A stretch of DNA of 64,000 bases from Tetragonia tetragonoides (GCA_038025085.1 CM076141.1:14448001-14512000); one strand, 5' to 3'; shown: positions 30,555 through 42,911, numbered from the stretch's first letter. Notes: generated from the letters alone by a model not told the origin. Made by a program: numbers and translations.

Positions 30555-32540
30555 CCCATGCCTTTGGTGTTCGGGCTCTTACACCAGCGTCCTGTAAAAT
30601 GCCTTTCCAAGCCTACCAAGTACCCGATAACCTACCCCGGGGCCTCCCATATCAACTAGGGGTGCCAGGTGCGATGTTGTACGAAAATATCCACCTTCGT
30701 TCCGGAGCCTCCCGGAAGCTAAAAAAACGTGTACGAAAATATCCACCTTCGTTTTCGGCTTTCCGGGGCTCGGGTGTCATTTTTGCCCAAACTTCTCCAG
30801 GAGGTCGATTATGACCCTATAGGATCCTCGATGCCCCGACATCCGGATCCCCGAACTTCGATATCACCCATGCTTTTGGTGTTCCGGCTCTTACACCAGT
30901 GTCCCTTAAAACGCCCTTCCATATCAGCGACCGGATAAGCGTCCCCAATGGCCTCCCATATCCTCTAGAGGTGTTCCGTGCGATGTGGTGCAAAAATACC
31001 CACCTTCGTTCGGGGGCCTCCTGGAAGCCCAAAAAACGTAGATTATAACCTTCCTTTTCGGCTTCCTGACCCCAAGTGTTATTTTTGCCCAAACTTCTCC
31101 GGAGGGTCTATCACGACCCTAGCGGACCCTCGGTGTCCCGGGAGGGACATCTGGATCCCCAAACTTTGATATCCCATTATCCCCCATGCTTTGGTGTTCC
31201 GACTCTTACACAAGTTGCCATAAAACGCTCTTTTAGGCTTATCAGGGACCGAAAAAGCGAGCCCGAGGGCCTCCCATCATGGATACCTGTTGGGTAATTG
31301 GGGCGGGTGTGGTTCCCATCTCATACCCAGTAGGGTGGGGATGGTTTTGGGAATCTTACCCATGGTGGGGATGGGGCAGGTGAAGGACGACCATAGCCAG
31401 GTGGGTATGGATATACTTATATCCACCCCCGCCCCGCCCCATTGCCATCCCTACTCCCATGTCCCCTAGGGGTGTTCCGTGCGATTTGGTGTGAAAATAT
31501 CCACCTTCGTTTCGAGGCCTCACGGAAGCCCAAAAAACATCGATTATAGCTTTTCGTTTTCGACTTCCCGGGGCCCGGGTGTCATTTTTGCCCAAACTTC
31601 TTCAGGGTGTCTATTATGATCCTAGAGTACCCTTGGTGCCTCGGGAGGGACATCCGGATCCCTGAAGTTCAATATCACTCATGCCTTTGGTGTTTTGGCT
31701 TTTACACCAGTGTCCCGTAAAACGCTCTTCCAAGCCTATCAGGGACCGGATAAACGACCCCGAGGGCCTCCCATGTCCCTTAAGGGTGTTCCGTGCGATG
31801 TGGTGCGATAATATATCCACCTTCGTTTCAGGACCTCAACCCAAAAAACGTGGATTATAGCCTTCGTTTTCGGCTTTTTGGGACCCTGGTGTCATTTCTG
31901 CCCAAACTTATGTAGGGGATCTATCATGACCCTAAAGGACCCTCGGTGCCCCGGGAGAGACATCCGTATCCCCGAACTTCAATATCACCCATGCCTTTGG
32001 TGTTCCACCTCATACACCAGTGTCCCGTAAAACGCCCTTCCAAGCCTATCAGGAACCGGATAAGCGATCCTAAGGGCCTCCCATGTCCCCTAGGCGTGTT
32101 CTGGAGTCTTCGTTTTCGGCTTTCGGGGGCACGGGTATCAGTTTTGCGCAAACTTTTTCAGGGGTCTATCATTGCCCTAGAGGACTCTCGGTGCCACTGG
32201 GAGCGTCCTCCGAATCCCCGAACTTCCATATCACTCATGCCTTCGGCGTTCTGACCCTTACATTGTGCCCCGTAAAAACGCCCTTACAAGGCTATGAGGG
32301 AACTCGATAACAAACCCTGAGGGGCCTCTTATGTTCCCTAAGGGTGTGCCGTGCGATATAGTGCAAAAATATCCACCTTTGTTATGGGGGCTCCCGCCCA
32401 AAAAACATGTATTAGCCTTTGATTTTTCAGCTTCCCGGGCCGATTTCCGTTTTTGCCCAAACTTCTCCGTGAGGTCTATGGTGACCCTAGAGGACCTCCG
32501 GTGCCTTGGGAAGGTCATTCGGGTGCCCGCACTCCGATTT
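30555..32540. repeat. Satellite-like tandem array, monomer about 312 bp
   Basis: GC-rich for this window. The monomer start word (C)CCATGCCTTTGGTGTTC recurs at 30555, 30867, 31183, 31678, 31988 and 32233. Spacings are 312, 316, 495 (319 after removing a 176-bp insertion), 310 and 245 (internal deletion). Other monomer words (CATCCGGATCCC, GTTCCGTGCGATGTGGTG, TTTTGCCCAAACTTCT) recur in the same order. Monomers differ by many substitutions, so the array is not young. The six-frame ORFs here are shadows of the repeat. Confidence 0.9.
31278..31453. mobile_element. hAT-like insertion inside the satellite array
   Basis: 176 bp of GGGGATGG/CCCATCCC-rich sequence breaks one monomer and is flanked by CTCCCAT (31271-31277 and 31454-31460). 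It ends CCCCATTGCCATCCCT, the same terminal word as the 591-bp element at 45,917. The left end looks truncated. Confidence 0.65.
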
Positions 32541-33600
32541 GACTCACGGGACATGGGCGGTGGGACACGGGACAACATGGCTCTCGCTGGGCGGTGGGAC
32601 ACGGCCACCCATATTTCGTTTCAATAAACTTTTGATGTGTATAGTTCATTTCGATCCATTGTCTACTATGATAATCTTTGATAGAAGAACTTTATAACAG
32701 AGTATTCTCAAGTTTGTTAATAAAAGGCTAATAACTGTTTCTTAAGCACTCGGCTAAGTATAGATCAAAGTTTATAGTATGACTAATCTTAATAAGTAGA
32801 ACTATTATGCAACTAACAATGTCATTTAGGGGTAGGTACCTCGAACCTTTATCGAGGCACCACACAAGCCAATGAATTGACTTTTTTTTTTTGTCAAAGG
32901 CTAATACACGGCTAGTGAATGACTATTACCATGACTTGAAGGCATCCCTGCGGATGAACCTCTCCAAATCCCGCATTGGTGTTGTTTTAGTTTTATTTAC
33001 CAGTTAATCACAAAATTAGCAAAAAAAAAAGAAACAAAGAAAATTATTACAACAAAATTAGAAGTGAGGCAACCCTTCAGAAAACATTAAATTAAAAAAA
33101 AAAAAAAACAAAAAGAGCTGAAACATCTTGTGCATCGTACGGGCATTCACACTAGTTGATTTTAAATAGACTCGTTTGGTTCAATGTGGGAAATAGCACT
33201 TCCCACAAACATGTAATCTAGGATTTAAAAACTTCCTACAAAGTGTCAAAAGTTGTTTGGTTGAACATGGTAAGTAACTTCCTGCATGAAGTTATTGCAC
33301 TTACCTACGGTGACCTAGGTAAACCACTTCCCTCATTCCGTGGGAAGTACAACTTTCTGCATTTTTTATCAACCAAACAACTCAAAATTTTGTACTTCCC
33401 AGGAAGTTGCACACTTCCCATGCATTTCAATGTCAACCAAACAACCACCAAGTATTTTTTGTGAATTTGTGTTCAGTCTATTTATTCATGTAACGTAGTG
33501 TCGTTTAACATTTGACAATTCTTATCTTCTTTTTTATTTTTTATTTCTTTGGTGGAAGTAGGCATAGCTTATACATTAAAGTTTAATAAGGAGTACCAAG
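32541..33600. other. Spacer with a Helitron-like 3' end and a MITE-like foldback
   Basis: At 33,128-33,155 GTGCATCGTACGGG followed by CTAGT resembles a decayed Helitron 3' terminus. At about 33,174-33,460 GTTTGGTTGA pairs with TCAACCAAAC words near the other end, suggesting a decayed MITE. No gene was seen. Confidence 0.4.
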
Positions 33601-34221
33601 TATGGCGTACCTTGCGAGGCATACCGCATATCATGATCTGATCCAAGTAATCACCAATTCACCGGGCATGACACCCTTCTCATTCCTTAGATCACCCAAT
33701 ATTGCAAACCTTTGTTCCATAAAAAGCTTGGCTACATCAAAGTTTCTCCTTTCAATGGCGAGATGATCGAGAAGGTGTGTTTCCATCTTTGTCCTTTTCA
33801 TAGCAGAGCGGAGCCAACACTTCTAGCAGCGGTTAGACGGACGACCGTATGTCATACGGTGCAAAATTGTACCTCCATTAGGGTCACATTGCATCACTGA
33901 CCGAGGGTAATGATGAATGATCCTTTCAGCTAACCAGGTTGAACCATAGCTTGCTGCTTTCAGTACAGGTGTTGGGCCATCTGAATCGCGTACATCAACA
34001 GCAGAAGGATTGGCCTCGATGATGAAATACAAGTCTTCGTGACTGAAATGACCTGAAACATTGTTGATCATCTTGGAAAGAAGTAAAAAAGAAAAAAAAC
34101 TATTTTGTAGATGGGTGGAGCAAAGAAATGTATAGAATTATCGAGGTGAAAATTGTGTGATCAATATTCAAAGAATTTATAGTAATTTTCAAGACAAATT
34201 CATAAACCACCAAACAGATCA

Positions 34222-35043
34222 CAACAACAACCCAGTAAATCTCCCGCCGAGGGCGGGGTCTCGGGAGGTTCAGATGTACGCAGCCTTACCTCTAACTAGT
34301 CGCCTAGTAGAAAGGCTGTTTCCGAAGACCCGCGAAAACAATTTGAATTTTGAAAACAGTAGAAAATAGTCAAAAACAACTTTGGATGTTAAAACCAGTG
34401 AATGAAAGGATGCATGAAAAAGCGAAGAAATGAGAATTTAGAAATACACACAAGAGCAAACAAATAAATTAATAGGGAAAGGGATGAGGGATGAAAAAAA
34501 CCCTAAATAGACAAAGACTACACAACAAAAGCCAATACACAAATAATCCTCGGAGATGCCCCACATGCCCACCCCTCTATATGGTGTCATCTATGTGAAT
34601 CCTACTACGCCATAGTCTCATTTTAAGGGCTAAGTCCTCGGTAAGCTCTAGGAGGGCTAAATCCTTCCTAATCACCTCACCCCAATTTTTCTTAGGCCTC
34701 CCTCTTCTTCTCTTACAACCCATAAGTATAATCCTCTCACACCTCCTCACCGGAGCGTCTGGGTGTCTCCTCACGACATGTCCAAACTACCTGAGTCTCA
34801 TTTCCTGCATCTTACACTCAATATCTGCCACCCCCATCTTGTCACGGATCACCTCATTCTTGACCTTATCTCTCCTAGTAAGTTTGCACATCCAACGAAG
34901 CATCCTCATCTCCGCCACCCTCATCTTTTGCACATGAGCTTGTTTAATATGCCAACACACAGCAGTGTATAACATAGCTGGCCTAATAGCCATGCTATAA
35001 AATTTACCTTTTAATTTGAGTGGTATCTTGTCATCGCTAAGAA
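34222..35043 (-). mobile_element. RTE-type LINE, 5'-truncated
   Basis: Minus strand. The open frame codes for the C-terminal end of an RTE-clade polyprotein ([44 protein letters not shown] blocks), followed by a 3' UTR with the GCTGCGTACATCTGAACC word and a TTG-repeat tail. It is flanked by an 11-bp duplication, CAAACAGATCA on the plus strand (34211-34221 and 35044-35054). Only about 170 codons of the original ORF remain. Confidence 0.85.
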
Positions 35044-35060
35044 CAAACAGATCAAATATA

Positions 35061-35103
35061 AGTGCATATGGAATGTATAAAGTGTATACACTCCATATGC
35101 ACT
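35061..35103. repeat. 43-bp near-perfect palindrome
   Basis: AGTGCATATGGA pairs with TCCATATGCACT and TGTATA with TATACA around a short loop. It lies next to the LINE duplication, within the ANK-C donor region. Confidence 0.75.
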
Positions 35104-35400
35104 TACCAGAGTTTGTCAATTCTCTAGAATGACATAGGATGTGCAGAAGGGTCTCATTATCATTATTTACATCCTGAGTTACTGCACTGTCAAACACTTT
35201 ATCAGTTTTCTGACATTAGAAACATAACCTGCTTGCAACGCCAAATGTGAAGAGGCCCCACAATACAAAGCATCAACAGCATAATCCCCTCCCACTCCAT
35301 GTTAGTATATGTTTAAGGAGGTGGCAGTGGTTTTGGCATCCCCATTAAATCCCCCATCTAGCTTCGAGGGCGAAATTGTTTCAGATAGTACTTAACTGGA

Positions 35401-36280
35401 AGAAAAACATTTCAGATTTTATGACCACTGCAAACCAATACCTCTCATACAGTCTCATTGTTTTCTGGATTGGTATGATAATCTACTCTATTATACTCCC
35501 TTCCATCTAGATTTGGCCTGAATTAAAGACTGTAGACTTTCATTGTTAATTTCGAAACTGCTACTAAAATTCAATGGACATACAAATATAGTAGTACTTT
35601 TTAGATTAAAAACCTTATACATACAGTTCTATATGTTCACTTTGGTTTCTTCATGTTAGTAAAAATCTCAACATTACAGTTTCCCAAACCATGAGACGAT
35701 CTTTCTGTCGTCTCATACAAGTTTCTGCATAACCAACATGGTGATGATCAGTAATCAAATTCTTTATTAACATCACTGAGAAACAATTTTATTTTACGGT
35801 CAAATACTCCGTATATTTCAACATTCATGATGTATCTCAAGTTGCAAAGACAAGTTAAAATCCAATAAAAATAATAAAATCATATCAACAGCATGACAAA
35901 AATAGCTGGTAAAGTACCCAGATACAAAATCAACTGAAGACGACAAGTGGACCGCGGTCCACACCCAATTTCATAATGTGCAAGGTGTATGAATGGAAAG
36001 ATCAGTTTTCTTGGAAAGTAGGCCTGTGAGTATTGGACCTTTCCTAAATGATAACTGATACTCCTACAAGAGAAGTTTGAACTTTATTTCAACAATGGCC
36101 ACCCAAAACAATGATCTCAAACTTGAAGGGTTACTGAAATGTTGAAGCAGACTCTAGCTTGGATGCATGCTAACATGGTATTATAATTACAGGATTGGGC
36201 AAATGCGGGAATCATGTAATTGAGCATTATTTCTTAGTTGCTCTGTTGGAAGCATAGACTAGATAACATACCATCAATTG
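35401..36280. other. Spacer carrying the duplicated 3' flank
   Basis: From about 35,620 to 36,180 the sequence follows the 3' flank of the second GDSL gene and of ANK-B (CATACAGTTCTATATG, GACGACAAG.GGACC, CCTAAATGATAACTGATA words). No GDSL exon remnant was found before it, unlike units E and F. A MITE-like GAGACGATCTTTCTGTCGTCTC hairpin lies at about 35,694. Confidence 0.55.
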
Positions 36281-36650
36281 TTATCATATGAGCAGAAGTT
36301 CAATCAGTAAGCTCTTTCCATCACTTGGGGACATCACCGCCCGCAAAAGCCTAAACATCTGCGTGTGTGTTAAGAAATATGGGATTAGCGAAATGATTGT
36401 TAGTTAAGAGATATGTTAGAAAATTCATGCAGATAACAAATTAGTTAAAGTACAAACTAGAAATTGACGTTACCAAGAGGAGGGAGAATGAGTGCACCTG
36501 CTAGCTCACGAGCTCTTTGTTGTTGTTTCTGTGCTGCAATTGATTGTGCTGGTTGACCAGAATTATCACTGTGCTCCTAATAGTTTTGATATGTATGGAA
36601 ACATTTCCTAACAATTTTATGTAAGGAATCACAAATTGACGCAGTTGTAC

Positions 36651-37323
36651 CTGCTTGATCATCAAGTGTCTCTAGCAGCTGGTGTTGTGTCTCAATTGAC
36701 TGTGCAGTAGGTTGAGTGGATTCACTTTGGTGAAAATAGTCATTGTGTCCCTCATTGTTATTATCTCTACCATCTGGCACAAAAACTTTATGAGACCACA
36801 CAAATATTGTAATGAAGCTTGGAATGAATCTGGTGATGATACTCTTGTGTATCAGCAGAATTAGCAGGGAGCAAAGACCACAAGTGAAGATGGCTATCCA
36901 TGGTGTGATTGGGGAAGTTGTCACGTACAAACCCGTCATGAAGGTCAAAATAGTTGTGTAAAATGCTGCTTCGAGTAAGAAGACAGTCAGATCTAATAGC
37001 ACCACTGATTGTTTTTTGTCACTAACAGTCATGATCCAAAGGAGACAAAATAGAACCATCATGGAAAGACACATTGCTAGTATATCTGACACCATGAATA
37101 CTTGAAATGCTGCCTTCATCATTAGAAGTGGAGTACCATTGCCACTGTTTAATCCCCCTGGTACTGTAAATGCTGCTGTCAAAGTTATGATTGCTACAAG
37201 TGCAGCTGTCACGCCTATTGTGTTGACGTAATTTTCTATCATCGTGGTAGGGATACCACTTAAGCTCCGTATACCCAGCATCCCTTCCACAATTTTAGGT
37301 TTGCTCCAAAGGAATTGTTCGAA
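36651..37323 (-). CDS. PGG-domain exon of ANK-D, open
   Basis: Acceptor TTCTGCAG, donor GCAG/GTACAAC. About 224 codons without a stop: FEQFLWSKP, the first helix ending in TVPGGLN, then three further hydrophobic helices and a Gln/Thr-rich tail. It starts and ends in the same phases as the ANK-B and ANK-F exons. A second tail-coding block with a GCAG/GTGCAC donor sits just downstream (36,580-36,500), apparently a duplicated tail exon. Confidence 0.72.
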
Positions 37324-38741
37324 CTGCAGAAAAAATAACAATACTATTACCCGCAAAATTTAAAACAGAAGCCTTCAATTAGCACTAGTGCAGTAGTGCA
37401 TACAATATCCTTATCTTCCATTCTTTTTTAGTTTACATTAACTGACAATAAAAATCGCATTATATGAAAAGTTAGAAGAATGAATTGTTAGAAATAAAAC
37501 TAGTTCTTGTCCAGTAATGCCTACACTTACCTTGGCAGGAAGATGTTTTGCGGAGCCTATTATGTCTCCAGGGCTGACCTTCTCATTGTTGCGTACATCT
37601 TGAATATTTCTTTTATTTCCTGCAGTATTTTCAATGCAAAACTCTGCAAATGGACGGTTGATTTTAACAAGGGCCAGATGTAATGGCGTGTTTCCCTCTA
37701 TGTCTTGGGTGTAGAAGACCTCATGCAACTTAGATCGGGAGGATACTACTGTCTTAACTTCTTCAAGTAGTTCTTGGTAGCCACTTTCAGAAGCTTACGT
37801 TATCTCCTTCTTCGCTAAGACCTACATATTTGTGGGATGGAGACATGGAGTTGAATATTAAGCATATAGACAACATATAATTATAGTGGCAGTAAAAAAT
37901 AATGGAAGAGGTGGTGTGGTGGTTGTAATAACAGTATAACTAAAATAAAACAGAATTAAGAACCTGTATGAGATCAGTAACGATCCCCTGTCTCACTTTG
38001 TGTGTGATCTCATATGTCACTACCTTATATATTTGACACATCAGATTTTAAAGTTATTTTATTACTCGTATCAAATGTAGATGCATGACAAATCACGGAT
38101 GGCCAAGATGTGGTTGTGATAGGAAGTGGTAAACAGGAGAATCCGGATTGGTATGAGATTGAAAGACTTACTTGCAGCAATATCACAGAGCAGACGAAGA
38201 GGCGTGTGGCCATTGTTGTTTACGTAGACAACCAATTCACCAGCAAACTTTAAGAATTCCGTAGCGCATCTAAGTTTGATGGCAAACCTCTCCCATGTAA
38301 GTTCACTTCCATATGGCCAGAATGCTAAGTGAAGAGGCGTGTTGCCGTGTTCATCATCCTTGGCCTTCCATGGTGGTACATAGAGTTCTTCGTTCTGGGC
38401 CTGTTCTTGAACTTTCTGAAAAGCGGCCTCCCACATATCCAGAAAGGGCCCGTCAACTATCCCAGGAACCCTCTCTACAATACGATGGAGAGGGGTATAA
38501 CCATACCTGTCAGTTTGACAAATGAGGGAAGGTGCACTTTCTATAGCATGTTTGATGAAATTCTTAGCTTCCTTTTTTGCTAATTTATCAGGAGTATCAG
38601 TTGATGCTAGAGAATGAAGAATATTGGATCCATCCATCGTTTCATATTCGAGCAAATAATGACCTTTTGTCTCCACAAGTCTTTCCATTAGGTACCCCAC
38701 ATCTGCAACCCTTGTTGCCTCATGTTCTTTTTGAAATCTCT

Positions 38742-39185
38742 GATCCGCAAGCAATCTCTCAGAAGGGAATACTGTTGTATTCACGCATGTTCAGATGTTG
38801 GTATGTCTAAATTTGAAGAATCCCCATTTAAAGTTCATAAGAATGGGTCGTACCATGTCGGATCTTATATCCTTGAAGACGTTGAAGTCTTGAAACAAGT
38901 CTATAGCACATATACCTTCTTTGTTTTTGATAGTGAAGATTGCTGAGGATTCCAATAGCCATCCGATCCGCAAGCAATCTCTGAGAAGGGAATAACAGTT
39001 GTATTCACGCATGTTCAGATGCTGGTATGTCTAAATTTGAAGAATCCCCATTTAAAGTTCATAAGAATGGGTCGTACCATGTCGGATCTTACATCCTTGA
39101 AGACGTTGAAGTCTTGAAACAAGTCTATAGCACATATACCTTCTTTGTTTTTGACAGTGAAGATTGCTGAGGATTCCAATAGCTA
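38742..39185. repeat. 223-bp tandem duplication in ANK-D
   Basis: 38742-38964 recurs at 38965-39185 with about a dozen differences. The repeated piece carries the end of exon 2 and the following intron up to the exon 3 acceptor region, so the exon end is present twice. Confidence 0.85.
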
Positions 39186-39296
39186 TGGTGTGACACCAAC
39201 GTCCCCATTCTCTACAGCTATATGAGCCGGTGTGTTTCCCGCAGAATCTTGAATATTTATCAGGCCACGATATAATCCATCATATTTAGCAAAATG

Positions 39297-39780
39297 GAAA
39301 TAAAAGTCACGTTGCTCGCGCAATGATTCTAACTCTGTTTTCCTCTGCTTATTTCTGTTTATTCCTATTCACTTCAAGAACTTCAGAAACAAATTGGTTA
39401 AATAAGCAAATATAAGGAATATCAACAAAAATCATCGAATTCAGTAGAATAAACAAAATTCAACAAACTTCAACAAAACAAACAAAAATTACTAGAATAA
39501 ACAAAGTTCAACAATGTTCAAACAAACCATCAAGTTATAAAAATCAACAAAGTTCAACAAAAATAAACACAATTCAACCAATTTCAACAAAAATATTAGA
39601 ATAAAAAAGTTCAACAAATTTCAATAAAAATCAGTAGAATAAATAAAAATCAACATAGTTCAACAAAATCAACAAAGTTTAACAAAATTCAACAAAAATA
39701 AAATAAAAGCTATGTATATATTCAAACACAAAGTTATCAATAAATTTAAGTTGAAAGAACATAAGCTTATCAATGAGAAA
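39297..39780. repeat. A-rich minisatellite (TTCAACAAA)n inside ANK-D exon 2
   Basis: Units such as AAATTCAACAAA and GAATAAACAAAGTTCAAC repeat irregularly over more than 350 bp. The homologous exon in ANK-B and ANK-F is continuous across this position, so the repeat was inserted and a short part of the exon was lost. A shorter stretch of the same repeat lies at 50,160-50,260 in ANK-E. Confidence 0.7.
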
Positions 39781-41349
39781 GATGGTTTTGCCAGAAGTAC
39801 CATCATACACCTCTGCAGCTTGTGGGCAGAAGTCGAGGATGGCGTCAATTGCTGATAGATAATGAGGATAATTGAGCATTATTGCTTGGAGAAGAGGAGT
39901 TACACCATTTCTGTCTCGCCAACATGCAACTGAGCTGTTTGTCAAGAGCAACAATTTTATGATAGCCAATGAATCCTGTTCAAGCTTTGGACACTCCTTA
40001 GGGGTCAAAGGTACTCTTCGCATCCTGGATACCAGTCTCGTTGAGGCTAGTACCGACTTCTTATCATCTAGATTGAAGTACCAAACAGTAGAGAATTAAT
40101 ACGATGTTTCTTGGTACTTCAGTTTTATTACAAGATGATATAGCAATTACTACTAAGAGTAGTAACTAACTTGAGTGGAAAAACATAAGGGAGTGACCAC
40201 TTTTAGCCCAATTTTGTTTATGTATTCTTTTCGTTAGAATAAGGTCATCAAACAAGATTCGCTTATAAGAATCCCAACACAGAGGAAATAATAGAGTCAT
40301 AGAGATATATTCCATCTATCCCAACTACATCTACAGTTCTACTTATTTGACTTTTTATGTTTCTCAAGGAAACACTTTCACCCAATTCTTATTTTGCTCT
40401 TGTCATATGATATAATACACTTATTTGGTCAAACTTTGCTCGTCATAAACATTGCTCTCATATGATACTCAACGAATCACCATTTAGAGATGAGGGAGTA
40501 ATTAGACGTAACTATTGGATTCTTGACATAATTAGATGCAGGCTGTGTACGGCCTGATAGATGTAACCAGCCACAATCACGGAGTTAAATTCCCATCCCT
40601 AGCTAGCTAATTTTCAAAGAAAACATGAAGAGAACAGATACAAATGTAATAATCTTTCTAACACCTATCTAGGATAAAAACTCATTAAGTCACACCTCAA
40701 CAAAAAAGAAAAACAAACTCATCAACATATTCGAATGATATTCCATATATTTAGAAGAGCTAGCATTGAAAGAACATACCACCGATGTGGTGTTTGACTG
40801 CAAGATGAAGGGGCGTTTCCCCCAAGTTGTTCTGGAAAAGAGTGAGTTCGTGATCGTGCTTCACCAAAAACAGAGCAACATGAAGCTCGCCACGAATAAG
40901 TGCCATATGCAAGGGTGTGTTGCCCTCTTTATTCTGCACCCTCCATGGCACTATCAGGTCGTTGCTTTCTATAGCTTTCCCTACGACTACTATGTTTTCA
41001 TTGTTGATGAGCAATTATTAACCAGTAGCTCCACGATACTTAAGTTGCCAGCATGGGCAGCAATATGAATGGGGGTGTTGTTATCACAGTTCCCCTCACT
41101 AATCAGGTCTGGGAATCTTCTCCCTGCTTCTTCTAGGAAATCCAACTGCTTATTATAATTATATTGGACCGCTACATCGATGATGTTATTACTTTGGGAA
41201 GTTTTCCTCAGAAAATAATCAGGGTCCTCATGATGATTGCTGGCATCGGTATTGGTAAGGAAGCTTACCTCACCCAGAACTGCAGCCTGGTAAAGCTCCT
41301 TGTCCATTACAACAACTTTCTCACGTAAGTTGCTGCTGCCAGTCACCAT

Positions 41350-42430
41350 TTCCCCGATAAGACGCCTTCAACTGCGGCCTTGTTTATTAAGCTTATCGGC
41401 AATTACTGATATGATTTTGATGACTTCCTGGGAAGCTTAACTTTTCCAGCCGCTTGATCTATTTTGATTCATTCATGAGATGTTAGTGCTGCTAATGCCA
41501 ATCATTAAGCTTAAGAAGTTGCATTGTGAAGTGTGAACTGGGGAGCTTGCCACTACTAACAGATCAAGGATTGACTATCCTTATTAAACATCAGTAATTA
41601 TTCACCCCCTGAGAATATTCAATACTCTACAGCCTAGCATGTTGGCCAATAATGTGCCACTTCCCAGGTCCTGAGGTCCACCCCATACTTCTGTCTTCAA
41701 TGAGAGTTGTGGGTTTTGTTCAAAACTCAAATGAGGAGTTTGTTCAGCCTTTCACCGATTAGCTATTATTAATTGATTTTAAGGTAAAATAATTTGGAAT
41801 TCAGTGTTCAGTAATCATTGATTATTTGCTTGAGCTGGTAAGGGGGTGGGGTGGGTCGGGTTCGGGTCTATCGATTTTATTTTTAGGAGTTAGAAACTTA
41901 GAACATAGAATATCCCTTAGGGAAATGTCATGAATTTGGAAATGTACCGCTAATTACGGATCACTGTGCCAAGCATCCGTTAATTTTATCACCCATTACC
42001 TGGCACCACCTAATCTAAGTCCTAACCCTTAACCATTTTCTCATTCAGCAAAACATTGACTTTGAAATTGTTACCGTCATATGCTCTACTTCAATTGCAA
42101 GAGGCAATGAAGCCCAAAGTGTCATTGTGATTTTTACAGTTCTCACACCAAACTCAATTATCATCATATCCCGAGACTTCAATTACAGCTTAATAATTTT
42201 CTCTTCCATCAAATTCAAACACATAGGGTTTCTATCAACTCAACTCAATTAGCTAGAAATATCAATTATTAGGGCCCCTACAAACATGTTCCACACACAA
42301 CAAATCAGACATCTAAATTCACAAACAAACCACGGAAACAATCTAAACAAAAAATGTAGCAATTGTAAACCAGCAGATTATAGTATAAAGCTACTCAATT
42401 AAAAAAGCACAATTGAAGGTGAGGAGAGAG
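41350..42430. other. 5' flank of ANK-D
   Basis: No gene seen. 41,350-41,700 matches the ANK-B upstream region. From about 42,050 the sequence is nearly the same as 53,250 onward upstream of ANK-E, apart from the solo LTR there. Confidence 0.55.
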
Positions 42431-42765
42431 AAAAACACTTACAAATCAATTACTTGAACCTTCAAAACCATAGCTCCTCATCAACAGCATCAATCGGCTA
42501 ATCAAATATCAAAACCCTAAAATGCCGCACCACCATCACTGCCACGATCCCGTCCTTTTGTCCCCTGATTACCATTAGCATTACCATATTTAAGCGAACA
42601 AAAAGGTTTTGATTTTGTGGAGTACCAGGTGATGATTGGTCACTTCTAAATTAATTAAAGAGAAAAAGCGCGAGGCCTTCAAATTTGTTGGTTCTCAAGA
42701 ATTTCAATGAGTTTATCAGCTCTGATAAGTGAAAATGGGCACTTGACTCAAGCTTCTTTCGTCAA

Positions 42766-42767
42766 AG

Positions 42768-42823
<56 letters not shown>
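42766..42823. repeat. (GA)n microsatellite
   Basis: About 28 GA units with one interruption. The paralogous site near 55,005 has only seven. Confidence 0.95.
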
Positions 42824-42828
<5 letters not shown>

Positions 42829-42863
42829 TGGGTCTGCGTTGACTACACTATTCTGTTTTCTCG

Positions 42864-42911
42864 TGTGTGACTGTGACTGTGACTGTGACTGTGACTGTGA
42901 CTGTGACTGTG
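42864..42911. repeat. (GTGACT)n microsatellite
   Basis: Seven units of TGACTG, absent from the paralogous block at 55,060. Confidence 0.95.

Larger units (their letters stand above)
33612..35400 (-). pseudogene. ANK-C: ankyrin gene relic
   Basis: Pieces on the minus strand: about 35,400-35,100 (HLALQAGYV and NETLLHILCHS ankyrin-like segments, ending in a GTAAGTGC donor), 34071-33824 (acceptor CCAAG; SDGPTPVLKAASYG and GGTILH) and 33,800-33,620 (KDKDGNTP, then a frameshift, then RNFDVAKLF and GVMPGELVI). An RTE LINE is inserted between the first two pieces. No PGG exon is present. The sequence is more distant from the other ANK copies, so it may belong to a different subfamily. Confidence 0.6.
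36290..41349 (-). pseudogene. ANK-D: ankyrin-repeat/PGG-domain protein gene, inactivated
   Basis: Exons on the minus strand: 41349-40780 (ATG at 41349), 40067 to about 39,780 plus a rest at 39,290-39,176, about 38,770-38,172, about 37,835-37,535, and 37323-36651 (PGG). Damage: a frameshift near 41,020; exon 2 split by an A-rich minisatellite; an in-frame TAG near 39,185 where other copies have Trp; a 223-bp tandem duplication across the exon 2/3 region; and a large deletion in exon 4, so that its start (near 37,830) runs directly into its last ankyrin repeat near 37,795. Exon 3 (ankyrin) and the PGG exon are open. It is closest to ANK-A in the PGG exon. Confidence 0.78.

Noticed and set aside
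30599..32627. Multiple open frames of 60-116 codons on both strands
   Set aside because: They fall in phase with the 312-bp satellite units and reflect the GC-rich repeat; none has a recognisable domain.
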